Shown here: piece after piece, positions 1-7,886 of the stretch
Numbering within the stretch: position 1 is the first letter of the stretch
Layout of the letters: every line of letters starts with the position of its first letter
DNA from: Arcanobacterium sp.
Lineage (GTDB): Bacteria > Actinomycetota > Actinomycetes > Actinomycetales > Actinomycetaceae
Reading direction: 5' to 3'
NCBI GenBank assembly: GCA_022768785.1
Contig: JALELI010000101.1
Span: 18,637 to 82,636 of the forward strand
DNA: 64,000 nt
Program-made: the position numbers and the translations under genes
The notes under the pieces: model-generated
The model's input: only the letters and a program-made list of their open reading frames with translations
What the model was told of the DNA's origin: nothing
Database searches by the model: none

Positions 1-194
1 CCGCTCGCCCCGGGCATCGCCCCGAGGCGAGCGGAAGCAGCCATAGTGTTTGATTGCTTATGAAGCGAGAGTTGTGTGCCAAGGCTCGAAACGAGCTCGT
101 CGATCACCATGTGCCCAATGTTGTGCCGAGTACGGGCGTACTTCTCCCCCGGATTGCCCAGCCCAACCACGAAAAACACTGTGTTTGCCGCCAC
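1..194 (-). CDS. pth: peptidyl-tRNA hydrolase, 3' part cut by window edge
   Basis: Only the first 64 codons are in the window. The reverse strand reads from a GTG (preceded by GGGAG four bases upstream and an in-frame TAG further up) into [19 protein letters not shown], which is the N-terminal signature of bacterial peptidyl-tRNA hydrolase; the His in RHN corresponds to the catalytic His20 of the E. coli enzyme and the Asn in GLGNPG to its substrate-binding Asn. The enzyme releases tRNA from prematurely dropped peptidyl-tRNA in the cytoplasm. It follows rplY by 33 bases in the same direction, the usual actinobacterial order, so the two are probably co-transcribed. It is too broken up by the window edge to appear in the ORF track. 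Confidence 0.88.
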   Translation of the reverse strand, partial: MAANTVFFVVGLGNPGEKYARTRHNIGHMVIDELVSSLGTQLSLHKQSNTMAASARLGAMPGAS

Positions 195-227
195 AAAACT
201 CCCGTTCGCCTAGCGTATGCTAGCAGA

Positions 228-830
228 TCACTCTGCTGCAGCCTCTCCTTCAGCAGCGGTTTCTTCTTCAGCACCCGCTTCTGCTGCTGGCTCTTCCTTC
301 GGCACACTCACCGTCACCACGGTTTCTTCACCATCAATGACTGCCACCACATCTGCTGGCAGCTCCAGATCAGCCACTCGCAGTACAGTGCCATCTTCGA
401 GGCCCTCTACGTTCACCACAATCTGCTCTGGAATATCGGTGGCCGGAGCCTGCACCAGCAACTGCAAAATTTCGAGGGTGGCGATTGCCTGGCCAAATGG
501 TTCACCAGTGATTTCAACTGGAACTTCCACTTCCACTTTCTGATTTGCCTTCACACGCAGCAAATCGACGTGCTCGATTTCGCGGGAGAGTGGATTCACC
601 TGGATATCTTTCACGAGCGCCAGCTGCTCTTTACCAGCAATCTCCAGATTAATCACAGCGTTCGCATTGGAACGAACTTCCATGAAGATTTCGTGGGCAT
701 CAAATGTGATGTGCTGAGGATCCGCACCCAATCCATACACCACTGCCGGGGTGCGCCCCGCCGCGCGCAGTTTACGAGCTGCACCTTTTCCAAATGCTTC
801 GCGCTTTTCCACTTTAATTGCGTCTGCCAT
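228..830 (-). CDS. rplY: 50S ribosomal protein L25/general stress protein Ctc
   Basis: Two-hundred-residue L25/TL5/Ctc family protein that binds 5S rRNA in the large subunit. The N-terminal L25 domain is visible as EKREAFGKGAARKLRAAGRTPAVVYG, followed by the C-terminal beta-barrel TL5 domain (around residues 95-175, with VPVEITGEPFGQA). The protein ends in a low-complexity Ala/Glu tail, common in actinobacterial homologues. The ORF track opens 31 codons earlier, but ATG at 830 is preceded by GGAGG at a good distance and gives the family-typical MADAIKVE start, so I use it. A hairpin sits in the leader directly upstream of the ribosome binding site. Downstream lies pth. Confidence 0.93.
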   Translation of the reverse strand: MADAIKVEKREAFGKGAARKLRAAGRTPAVVYGLGADPQHITFDAHEIFMEVRSNANAVINLEIAGKEQLALVKDIQVNPLSREIEHVDLLRVKANQKVEVEVPVEITGEPFGQAIATLEILQLLVQAPATDIPEQIVVNVEGLEDGTVLRVADLELPADVVAVIDGEETVVTVSVPKEEPAAEAGAEEETAAEGEAAAE

Positions 831-840
831 TGTGGCCTCC

Positions 841-885
841 TTCTTTCGCTTGTGCCAGCCTCTATGCGGAGGCAAGCGGAAAGAA
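841..885 (-). promoter_or_regulatory. hairpin in the rplY leader next to the ribosome binding site
   Basis: On the reverse strand the arms TTCTTTCCGCTT and AAGCGAAAGAA pair (one bulged base), with an inner GCCTC/GAGGC stem. The right arm ends only a few bases before GGAGG of rplY. This placement would allow structure-dependent control of translation, for example autoregulation by L25, but that is inference; no known leader family was recognised. Confidence 0.4.
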
Positions 886-1055
886 GCACCGGCCATGAGC
901 ACTCTCAAGACGCCGAAACGCACATTCTTGCGCTAGCCGCCGCGTCGATCACGGAACACGTGCGCTCTCTTTCAAGCGCCTCGCTTGCAGCCCAGAGCCA
1001 CTTCGTAGCTCTTGCGCCATTCCCTCGCCGAGGCAACGGCTTCACTCTAGCGCGG

Positions 1056-1243
1056 CTGGCCGGCGGGAGCCAAGCCCGAGCGGCCAGGTGTGGGCAAAAC
1101 CGCTACGCACCGGCTCAAGCCACACCTCAGTTGGGTGCGTTGCGTCCTGTCCGATACACAGCCAGGGGCCGCCGAGCCCTTAGCTGTGGGCAGCACCGGT
1201 ACACACGTGCAGTTCACGTATACCGGCCCACCTCACTTAGGGC
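1056..1243. repeat. tandem GC-rich hairpins in the gene-free rplY-prs interval
   Basis: The 418 bases between rplY and prs carry no convincing gene. They contain consecutive inverted repeats: CTGGCCG/CGGCCAG (1056-1062 with 1081-1087), AGGTGTGG/CCACACCT (1086-1093 with 1120-1127), and a long compound stem at 1176-1243 built from GCCCTTAG, GTGGGC and CCGGTA pairing with their partners on the right. They lie downstream of the prs stop and upstream of the rplY leader. They may act as a terminator or RNA-stability element; no T-run follows. Confidence 0.4.
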
Positions 1244-1248
1244 ACCAC

Positions 1249-2229
1249 TCAGTATGCGCCGTCAAAGAGAGACGTCACCGAGCCATCGTTGAACACTTCT
1301 TCGATGGCCTTGGCGATCACCGGAGCAATCGAGAGCACTGTGAGCTGCGGGAACCGCTTTTCTGGCTGGATTGGCAAAGTGTTGGTCACCACCACTTCGC
1401 GCACTCCCGATTCTGCGAGCAGCCGTGGAGCTGGATCAGAAAATACCCCGTGTGTGGCCGCAATAATCACGTCTTTCGCGCCAGCTTCCAGCACCACGCG
1501 CACCGCCCCTGCGATTGTGCCGCCAGTGTCGATCAAATCGTCAACGATCACAGCCGTGCGGCCAAACACCTCGCCCACCACACGGTTTGCTGTGGCTTGA
1601 TTGGGCCGCGTGATATCCCGAGTTTTATGCACAAAAGCCAGTGGAATTCCTCCGAGACGCATCGCCCATTGCTCTGCCACTTTAATGCGGCCAGCATCTG
1701 GAGAGACGAGCACTGATTCAAGTGGATCGATGCGCTCACGCACATATTCCACCAAAGTGGGCATTGCCCACAGGTGATCTACTGGGCCATCGAAGAATCC
1801 TTGAGTTTGCGAGGCGTGCAAATCTACGCTCATAATCCGATCGGCACCCGCCGTATAAAACAAATCCGCCATCAAACGGGCGGAAATAGGCTCGCGGCCT
1901 TTGTGCTTCTTATCTTGGCGAGCATAGGGATAGGTGGGGAGCACTGCAGTGATTCGCTTTGCGGAAGCGCGCTTTGCCGCGTCTACCATAATGAGGGCTT
2001 CCATGATCCATTTATTTACTGGTTCTGTGACAGACTGGATCACAAACACATCAGATCCACGAATTGATTCCTCATATCGCACGTAAATCTCTGAATTTGC
2101 GAAATCATATGCCGTCACCGGCACAAGCTCAGTAGCCAGCTCGCGCGCCACTTCCTCTGCCAATGCTGGGTGAGCACGGCCAGAGGCAATCACGAGGTGC
2201 TTGGCACCGCTTGTGTGAATTCCCGTCAT
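1249..2229 (-). CDS. prs: ribose-phosphate pyrophosphokinase (PRPP synthetase)
   Basis: Full-length (326 aa) class I PRPP synthetase, which makes 5-phosphoribosyl 1-pyrophosphate from ribose 5-phosphate and ATP for nucleotide, His, Trp and NAD synthesis. Visible family features are the N-terminal TGIHTSGAKHLVIASGRAHP segment, the ATP-binding flexible loop YARQDKKHKGREP around residue 105, and the PRPP-binding loop VIVDDLIDTGGTIAGAV around residue 225. ATG at 2229 is preceded by AGGAAA at a suitable distance. It lies 107 bases downstream of glmU in the same direction, the classical glmU-prs arrangement, and probably shares its transcript. Confidence 0.95.
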   Translation of the reverse strand: MTGIHTSGAKHLVIASGRAHPALAEEVARELATELVPVTAYDFANSEIYVRYEESIRGSDVFVIQSVTEPVNKWIMEALIMVDAAKRASAKRITAVLPTYPYARQDKKHKGREPISARLMADLFYTAGADRIMSVDLHASQTQGFFDGPVDHLWAMPTLVEYVRERIDPLESVLVSPDAGRIKVAEQWAMRLGGIPLAFVHKTRDITRPNQATANRVVGEVFGRTAVIVDDLIDTGGTIAGAVRVVLEAGAKDVIIAATHGVFSDPAPRLLAESGVREVVVTNTLPIQPEKRFPQLTVLSIAPVIAKAIEEVFNDGSVTSLFDGAY

Positions 2230-2336
2230 TATAATTTCCTATCCTTTGTGGTTGATTGCGGATGAATGACGTCTGTGCGCACCTTTCGCTGCTCATTCGC
2301 CGCAGCGGACGGCACGTGCTTCTATTATCGTGCTTT

Positions 2337-3389
2337 TCACTCCACACGCGAAGTAAAAGGCACTATTTCCGTATCCTGAGGAATTTCACCACCGGTAATC
2401 AGCGCATAGGGCACATGTGCCCCTGCCCCCACCCTCACATCAGTGAGTGTGGAGTTCGGCCCTACATGAGCATATGCGGCCACGTGCGTGGCCCCCCGTA
2501 AAATTGTGTGTGGCTCCAGCACCGCATTGGGTTCCACCGTGGCCTGCACATCGATATATGTGGTGGCAGGATCTACCATCTGCACTCCCGAGCGCATCCA
2601 GGCTTCGTTAATACGTCGGCGTTTTTCAGCAGTGAGGTGAGCTAATTGTGCGAGGTCGTTCACGCCTTCTGCCTCGAGCGAATCAGGCAAAACATACGAA
2701 CTCACGCCTGCCTCACTCTGTGCCGCTATTGCCACAAGATCGGTGAGATACATCTCTCCCTGCGCATTATCGGTGCTGAGGCTAGAGAGCGAGCTGCGCA
2801 AGAAAGCAGCGTCAAACACATACACCGACGTGTTAATCTCGCGAATCTGGCGCTGCTCATCAGAAGCATCTTTTTCTTCCACCACGCCCGCAATAGAGCC
2901 ACGCTTAGCACTGTCGCTCTCTGGCAGCTGCGCCTCTGAACGAATGATGCGCCCATATCCATGTGGATCTGGCACAAATGTGGTGAGCACCGTGACGGCG
3001 TGCTCACCGAGCGTTTGTGTGAGGGCTGCCAGGGTGCCCGCCGTCAGCAATGGAGTATCTCCCGCCGTCACCAGCACCGGCCCGGTTAAATCGGCCGGCA
3101 AAGCCTGCATTGCACACCACGCTGCACGCCCTGTGCCTTTGATCTCATCTTGATCTGCTATCACTGCTGTGGGCGCAATCTGCACGATGTGCGCTGCCAC
3201 TTTTTCACGCTCATGCCGCACCACAAACACTGTGTGATCTGGATTGAGAGCACTCACCGCCGCATTTACATGCCCCACCAGCGTACGCCCGCACATATCG
3301 AGCAGCATTTTGGGGGTGTCGGCTTTCACGCGGGTGCCTTTTCCGGCAGCGAGGATAATAGCGGCAGAAAGGTGTGGAAATTCGTTCAT
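2337..3389 (-). CDS. glmU: UDP-N-acetylglucosamine pyrophosphorylase, GlmU-like but C-terminally short
   Basis: The N-terminal 240 residues are a GlmU uridyltransferase domain: AAIILAAGKGTRVKADTPKM (nucleotide-binding loop), TAGDTPLL (metal-binding Asp), GYGRIIR and VEEKDA. A left-handed beta-helix begins after about residue 260 but the protein stops at 350 residues, whereas bifunctional GlmU is usually 450-490. By eye the end aligns just at the segment of E. coli GlmU around Arg333, so the acetyltransferase residues (His363, Tyr366, Lys392 region) are absent. The 107 bases to prs cannot encode the missing part in any frame. It should still convert GlcNAc-1-P and UTP to UDP-GlcNAc, but another enzyme would have to acetylate GlcN-1-P. 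tRNA-Gln lies upstream. Confidence 0.88.
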   Translation of the reverse strand: MNEFPHLSAAIILAAGKGTRVKADTPKMLLDMCGRTLVGHVNAAVSALNPDHTVFVVRHEREKVAAHIVQIAPTAVIADQDEIKGTGRAAWCAMQALPADLTGPVLVTAGDTPLLTAGTLAALTQTLGEHAVTVLTTFVPDPHGYGRIIRSEAQLPESDSAKRGSIAGVVEEKDASDEQRQIREINTSVYVFDAAFLRSSLSSLSTDNAQGEMYLTDLVAIAAQSEAGVSSYVLPDSLEAEGVNDLAQLAHLTAEKRRRINEAWMRSGVQMVDPATTYIDVQATVEPNAVLEPHTILRGATHVAAYAHVGPNSTLTDVRVGAGAHVPYALITGGEIPQDTEIVPFTSRVE

Positions 3390-3610
3390 GGCTCCATTAC
3401 TCCCATCGCAGCTCCCTCATAAAGTGTTGCCGATGCGCTTCGCACATATCGTTGCGATCTATGCGAAGCCACAGCGCCGCGGCTTCGTGGTGAACCTGCA
3501 CGTCACGATGAACGCGCCTCCGTTTCATGTCACCAGCACCATGTGCTCTCTCAACAAAACGGCGGCGCGATTACGTGTGAGCGGAAAACTCCTACGCAAT
3601 CCGCCCAGTA

Positions 3611-3684
3611 TGGTTCCGCCACCAGGATTCGAACCTAGACTAAAGGCTTCAAAGGCCTCTGTGCTGCCATTACACCATGGCGGA
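3611..3684 (-). tRNA. tRNA-Gln (anticodon UUG)
   Basis: The reverse strand folds as a complete cloverleaf: acceptor TCCGCCA pairs with TGGCGGA, D-arm region GGTGTAATGGCAGC, anticodon stem GAGGC/GCCTT with loop CTTTGAA giving anticodon TTG, and T-arm AGGTTCGAATCCT. The CCA end is encoded. The D-arm and variable region match tRNA-Gln. It lies upstream of glmU in the same direction, a common actinobacterial arrangement. Confidence 0.95.
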
Positions 3685-3716
3685 ATACCTAGCCCATTGT
3701 GCCAGCATGAGGCACT

Positions 3717-4532
3717 CTATTTCCAATCAGACGCCGCAGTGGAAGCGTGTTTCTTGCCACGGCTAGGCACGAGCTGGCGCAGCTGGGAATCAGCTATCAA
3801 TGCGATGAGGTAAAGCGTAAAGGCCGGAATAAACACGATATAGAAGAACACCAAGCTCGCTCCTACCTGCGGATTAAAGATTCCCAACACCACTGGAGCA
3901 CACCACAGTGCCAGCGCCACCCCGCTCACAGGGGCAAATCTCAGTGCTGCCACAGCGGAGAGGCGCAGCAGGGAGAGGAACGTTGCCGGTGGGCGAACAC
4001 TGGCAACCTGTGCGTGAGCGCTGGCAAGCGGTGTGGGCGAAATTGTGGCGGCATGCGGAGAAAACTGCTCCTGGGCACCACGCTCTTTTACAGCTGCTTC
4101 TTTCATCGCCACTTCTCCAACGATTGGGAAAAACCATGTGGCAATCATTCCGAGCAGAATGAATGCACTTATAATTCCCACGCGCAAAGCCCCTGCAATG
4201 ATTCCATTGCCGTCTCCCGCTGTGATTCCTAGCACTTCCGCATTGTTGAGGAGCCACAGTTCATAGATACCCGCCCCGATGAGCGCGAGCCACACAAGCC
4301 ACCCCACAGTGGCGCGTGTAAAACTCGCCCGGAAAGCGCGCCAAAAGGTGCGCCACGGCCGTGATCCTTCTTCGCGCACCAACTGATGCACTACAAAATT
4401 CCCCGCAGCCAATCCGGCTCCAAGAGGCACCACGGCAACAGCGGTGAGCGTGAGGCACAAGCTCACTAGCGCCACATCTGCCAGGAGTGCCAGCGCTCGG
4501 CCAAAAGCAGAATCAATCGATAATATCCGCAT
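3717..4532 (-). CDS. DUF624 (YesL-like) membrane protein
   Basis: A 271-residue integral membrane protein with about five or six hydrophobic segments; the opening SAFGRALALLADVALVSLCL and the following GAGLAAGNFVVHQLVREEG resemble the DUF624/YesL family, which is usually found beside carbohydrate ABC importers. Its biochemical role is unknown. The ORF track opens 35 codons earlier, but ATG at 4532 has AAAGGCGG upstream and is the natural start. It overlaps the 3' end of lacI by 20 bases, so translational coupling with the regulator is likely, tying it to the sugar-transport locus. Confidence 0.75.
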   Translation of the reverse strand: MRILSIDSAFGRALALLADVALVSLCLTLTAVAVVPLGAGLAAGNFVVHQLVREEGSRPWRTFWRAFRASFTRATVGWLVWLALIGAGIYELWLLNNAEVLGITAGDGNGIIAGALRVGIISAFILLGMIATWFFPIVGEVAMKEAAVKERGAQEQFSPHAATISPTPLASAHAQVASVRPPATFLSLLRLSAVAALRFAPVSGVALALWCAPVVLGIFNPQVGASLVFFYIVFIPAFTLYLIALIADSQLRQLVPSRGKKHASTAASDWK

Positions 4533-5808
4533 CTGCCGCCTTTCTCTCCCCACCGAGTTGGCACGCTGGCCCCCTAGTGGCCTCTGATTGCGCGGAGGTA
4601 GGCTCACCTTGGGCCACTGGCAACGAGCTGTGGGCAAGCACCGGAGCTGTTGGCAGCGAATCTGCTGGCACCGAAGCTACTATTCGTGAAGTGGCTGGCC
4701 GTACTGAAGTGGCTGGCCGGATTGTTGCTCCTAACGCTGGCGCCGTACTCTCTCCGATACGCAGCATTGGCGCAATCACCTCATGGCGCGGGCTTCCCAC
4801 TCCATCAATTAGCCCAAATAGAATCTCACAGGTTTTATCCACAATCTCCAACACCGGCTGCACTACCGTGGTGATTGAAGGAGAGGTGTAGCGCGAAAGA
4901 TCAATCCCATCAAAGCCCGTCACACTCACATCGGCAGGCACATCAACTCCGCTCTCAATCAGTGCTCGCTGTGCGCCAATTGCGATCACATCACTAACGT
5001 TCACTAGCGCAGTGAAATGCTTGTTTTTCGATATTAGCCGCTTTGCTAGCTCATAGCCGTAGCCAAGCGAATAGGGGCTGAGCGCCACTTCCCCATTGAG
5101 CACGAGCTCTGGATCCACATGCACCCCACGCCGTTCACAAGCTGCGAGTAGCGCTTCAAGGCGCTGAGCTCCCACTGAACGATCCGCTAAATCTGGCCCG
5201 AGCACTGCAAAATCTCGGTGACCTAAATCGATCAGATGATCCGCAATGAGCCGCATTCCCGCAGCATCATCAACCCGCACTGAAGAGCATAGATCACGAG
5301 CTGTGTCGTCCATCGAAGAGATCGTCGTCATCACAAAGGGCACGGGAATATCTTCGAGCGAATGGCGGTCGTGGCGATACCACCCTCCTAGAAAAATCAC
5401 ACCTTCTGGTTTGCTCACTGCACAGCTGCGAATCGCAAGTTGCACTTCATCTTCGCCGTGCGGCACCCGCACTAGCGTCATTGTGAAACCCCGTTCCCGA
5501 ATCGCCAGCTCTAGCGGGCGCAAGAACTCGAGAAAGAAAGGGTTATCCGGCCCTTTCATCAGCACCACAATCGAGCTCGAAGCCACTGTGCGCAAGCTCC
5601 GCGCATGTGGATTCGGAGAATAATTGAGGGCCGCTGCCACCGCCATAATTCGCTCTCGAGTGGCTGGAGACACCCCCTCAGAATTGTTGAGCGCTCGCGA
5701 AACAGTGGCGAGCCCTACTCCGCACGCCTGCGCAATATCACGGATAGTGACGGCGGCGGCTCTGCTTTCGCGCACACCGGAATGCGCTCTTCCGCGCCTA
5801 GCCAGCAT
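4513..5808 (-). CDS. LacI-family transcriptional regulator with long C-terminal tail
   Basis: The N-terminal HTH reads VTIRDIAQACGVGLATVSRA around residues 20-39, followed by the hinge helix region (NPHARSLRTV) and a periplasmic-binding-protein-like effector domain (VSVTGFDGIDLSRYTSPSIT). The effector domain finishes near residue 355, yet the protein continues for about 75 residues rich in Ala, Pro, Thr and Ser, which is unusual. ATG at 5808 has GGGAGG eight bases upstream. The sugar ABC importer genes lie upstream in the same direction; the two CGTTTCC-type palindromes upstream of the binding-protein gene are the likely targets. The effector sugar cannot be inferred. Confidence 0.87.
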   Translation of the reverse strand: MLARRGRAHSGVRESRAAAVTIRDIAQACGVGLATVSRALNNSEGVSPATRERIMAVAAALNYSPNPHARSLRTVASSSIVVLMKGPDNPFFLEFLRPLELAIRERGFTMTLVRVPHGEDEVQLAIRSCAVSKPEGVIFLGGWYRHDRHSLEDIPVPFVMTTISSMDDTARDLCSSVRVDDAAGMRLIADHLIDLGHRDFAVLGPDLADRSVGAQRLEALLAACERRGVHVDPELVLNGEVALSPYSLGYGYELAKRLISKNKHFTALVNVSDVIAIGAQRALIESGVDVPADVSVTGFDGIDLSRYTSPSITTVVQPVLEIVDKTCEILFGLIDGVGSPRHEVIAPMLRIGESTAPALGATIRPATSVRPATSRIVASVPADSLPTAPVLAHSSLPVAQGEPTSAQSEATRGPACQLGGERKAADADIID

Positions 5809-5912
5809 AGCTGTGGCCTCCCTTTCAATCCGTTATCCGCTCTATCTCGCTTGAACTCCCAGCTCTGCTAGATCTACACGCTTCACGCACCAGGTGCAAT
5901 CGTGGCGCGGAG

Positions 5913-5952
5913 GGTGGGTGGCAATATGGCACTGCGCATATCGCCGCCCACC
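5913..5952. terminator. long hairpin between importer permease and lacI
   Basis: GGTGGGTGGCAATATG pairs with CATATCGCCGCCCACC, a 16-bp stem with one wobble and one mismatch and an 8-base loop. It lies between the last permease gene and lacI, so it may reduce read-through into lacI. There is no clear T-run, so true termination is uncertain. Confidence 0.45.
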
Positions 5953-6005
5953 GCACTATCACGCCGGCAGCATAGCCTCGGAGTACTTCGGATTATTGCT
6001 CGGTC

Positions 6006-6851
6006 TCACCCTTTCACGGCGCCGGCCACCACCCCTTTAATGATGTACTTTTGCATCGCCACATAGAACACCACAATCGGCACAATAGCCAACACCAACA
6101 TGGCCATCATGGCACCCATATCGCGGTTGCCATTTGAGCCCACGAGCATCTGGATCACCACTGGAATCGTTTTGTAATCTGTGGAGAGGCCGATAGTGAG
6201 ATAGGGAAGCAGATAATCGTTCCACACCCACATGGCGTTCAAAATAGCCACCGTGATAGCAGTGGGTTTGAGCATGGGAAACACCACCAAGAAATAATTC
6301 TTGATTGGCCCTGCACCGTCGATCATTGCCGCTTCTTCGATCTCAAGCGGAATGGATTTCACAAAGCCGGCAAACATAAACACGCTCAGCCCAGCACCGA
6401 ATCCGAGATAGAGCACCACAATGCCCCAAGGGTTGTTCAAATGCAACATATCTGAAATTTTCACCGTAGGAAACATCACCATTTGGAATGGGATCACCAT
6501 CGAGAAAACGAAAAGATAATAGAGTGCGCTCGTCCACCAGGTTTTAATGCGCGTGATGTAGTACGCCGTCATCGCGCAGAAAAATACGATTGCCACCACG
6601 GAGAGAATCGTGATCACGAAGCTCCACACAATCGCCATGAAAAAGCCTGAGAGAGCTAAACCTGTGGCATAGTTCTCCACCCCCACCCACATATCGCCAA
6701 GTGGAAGGGCAAAAGGATTGGAAGCAATCGAGAACTTCGCCTTAAACGAATTCACCAAGATAAAGAGAATTGGCCCCACAAACACACATGTGAGAAACAC
6801 CAGCACCACATAGAGCAACGCTTTCCCCACCGGAGATTTTGGTGCGCTCAT
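6006..6851 (-). CDS. carbohydrate ABC transporter permease (MalG type)
   Basis: A 281-residue inner-membrane permease with about six membrane segments and the EAA coupling loop (EIEEAAMIDGAGPIKNYFLVV) around residues 170-190, which contacts the ATPase. It is of the MalG/CUT1 family; the conserved P after the loop and the ending KGVVAGAVKG are typical. Its ATG overlaps the stop of the upstream permease by four bases (ATGA), showing translational coupling. No ATPase gene lies nearby; a shared MsiK-like ATPase encoded elsewhere is the usual actinobacterial solution. Confidence 0.92.
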   Translation of the reverse strand: MSAPKSPVGKALLYVVLVFLTCVFVGPILFILVNSFKAKFSIASNPFALPLGDMWVGVENYATGLALSGFFMAIVWSFVITILSVVAIVFFCAMTAYYITRIKTWWTSALYYLFVFSMVIPFQMVMFPTVKISDMLHLNNPWGIVVLYLGFGAGLSVFMFAGFVKSIPLEIEEAAMIDGAGPIKNYFLVVFPMLKPTAITVAILNAMWVWNDYLLPYLTIGLSTDYKTIPVVIQMLVGSNGNRDMGAMMAMLVLAIVPIVVFYVAMQKYIIKGVVAGAVKG

Positions 6852-7702
6852 GCTTCCACCTCCCTGCTGCGTGTGGCCCGCAATTGCACCATCGCAATCA
6901 CCACCACAACTACCACGAAGAGCACCGCTTTTGCCTGGCCCACGCCTTCTTCACCCACGCGCGAGAACATCGTGTTCACAATATTCAACGCCACCATCTC
7001 GGTTTTGCCCTGAGGAGCACCGTTCGTGAGAGCGAGGTTTTGATCGAAGAGCTTGAACGTGCTCGACAACGTAAGGAACAGGCAGATCGTGATCGACGGC
7101 ATCACCATCGGAATCGTCACGTGCCGCAGCACAGTCCATCGCCCAGCACCATCAATCTCCGCAGCTTCGATCAATTCTGGAGGCACATTCTGCAAGCCAG
7201 CGATATAAATAATCATCATGTAACCCACCTGCTGCCAGTTGATCAGCATGATGAGGCCAAAGTATCCATATTTCCAATCGGCCACAATCGTGGTTTGATA
7301 TTGCACCAACACCGCGTTGATCATCACTTGCCAGGTGTAACCAAGCACGATGCCACCGATGAGGTTTGGCATAAAGAACACCGTACGGAAGAAGTTAGTG
7401 CCACGAAGTTTCTGAGTGAGTACCCAGGCAATCGCAAACGCGAAAATATTCACCGTAACGATTGAAACAATCACCACGAGTGCTGTGAATCCAAAGCTCT
7501 GCACAAAGCCAGACCGTTGTGCAAATGCCGCTTGATAATTAGCCAATCCCACAAAACGCGCATCGGTGATTGATGTGAAATCGCACAGCGAAAGGAATAA
7601 GCCAATCACGAACGGTACAAGAAACGAGATGAGGAATGCGAGCAGCGTGGGAATCACGAAAATTGGGAAGAATTTTTTCAATGATCTCTGCATTTTAACC
7701 AT
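6848..7702 (-). CDS. carbohydrate ABC transporter permease (MalF type)
   Basis: A 284-residue MalF/CUT1-type permease with about six membrane segments and the EAA loop VPPELIEAAEIDGAGRWTVL near residue 165. It pairs with the following MalG-type permease to form the importer channel. Two in-frame Met codons occur at the beginning (MVKMQ); neither has a strong ribosome binding site, so the exact start is uncertain by three codons. It is separated from the binding-protein gene by 184 bases holding two perfect inverted repeats, which could lower its expression relative to the binding protein. Confidence 0.91.
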   Translation of the reverse strand: MVKMQRSLKKFFPIFVIPTLLAFLISFLVPFVIGLFLSLCDFTSITDARFVGLANYQAAFAQRSGFVQSFGFTALVVIVSIVTVNIFAFAIAWVLTQKLRGTNFFRTVFFMPNLIGGIVLGYTWQVMINAVLVQYQTTIVADWKYGYFGLIMLINWQQVGYMMIIYIAGLQNVPPELIEAAEIDGAGRWTVLRHVTIPMVMPSITICLFLTLSSTFKLFDQNLALTNGAPQGKTEMVALNIVNTMFSRVGEEGVGQAKAVLFVVVVVVIAMVQLRATRSREVEA

Positions 7703-7744
7703 CCATATATCTGCGGGAGCCCCGTTGCTCTAGCAGATGGTCAA

Positions 7745-7785
7745 TGACGCCGGTGGCTTTGTACACCACATCGCCACCGGCGTCA
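7745..7785. repeat. perfect 13-bp inverted repeat between binding protein and permease
   Basis: TGACGCCGGTGGC and GCCACCGGCGTCA are exact reverse complements separated by 15 bases. The stem lies in the transcript between the lipoprotein and permease genes. Such intercistronic structures in importer operons are known to stabilise upstream mRNA or attenuate downstream expression; that role is inferred here. Confidence 0.6.
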
Positions 7786-7808
7786 CACTATGTTATTGGC
7801 GGTGAAAT

Positions 7809-7872
7809 TCCGGTGAGCGCCGCGCTGCGCCCAAGGCTCATACGATCCCTCGCATACGCCACGCTCACCGGA
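7809..7872. repeat. second perfect 11-bp inverted repeat in the same interval
   Basis: TCCGGTGAGCG and CGCTCACCGGA are exact reverse complements separated by 42 bases, located immediately downstream of the binding-protein stop codon. Together with the neighbouring 13-bp repeat it forms a two-hairpin intercistronic region. No T-run follows on either strand. Confidence 0.5.
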
Positions 7873-7886
7873 TATATCCACTGCGA

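Noticed and set aside
1-34. Perfect 9-bp inverted repeat CCGCTCGCC/GGCGAGCGG at the window start
   Set aside because: It lies inside the pth reading frame and is explained by coding sequence; no regulatory role can be supported.
54-1292. 412-residue open frame on the plus strand
   Set aside because: It runs antisense to pth and rplY and across a gene-free region, has His/Arg/Cys-rich unnatural composition and no ribosome binding site.
1090-1716. 208-residue plus-strand frame
   Set aside because: Antisense to prs, whose motifs are unambiguous.
3244-3813. 189-residue plus-strand frame spanning glmU start and tRNA-Gln
   Set aside because: Overlaps a confident tRNA and the glmU coding strand; shadow frame.
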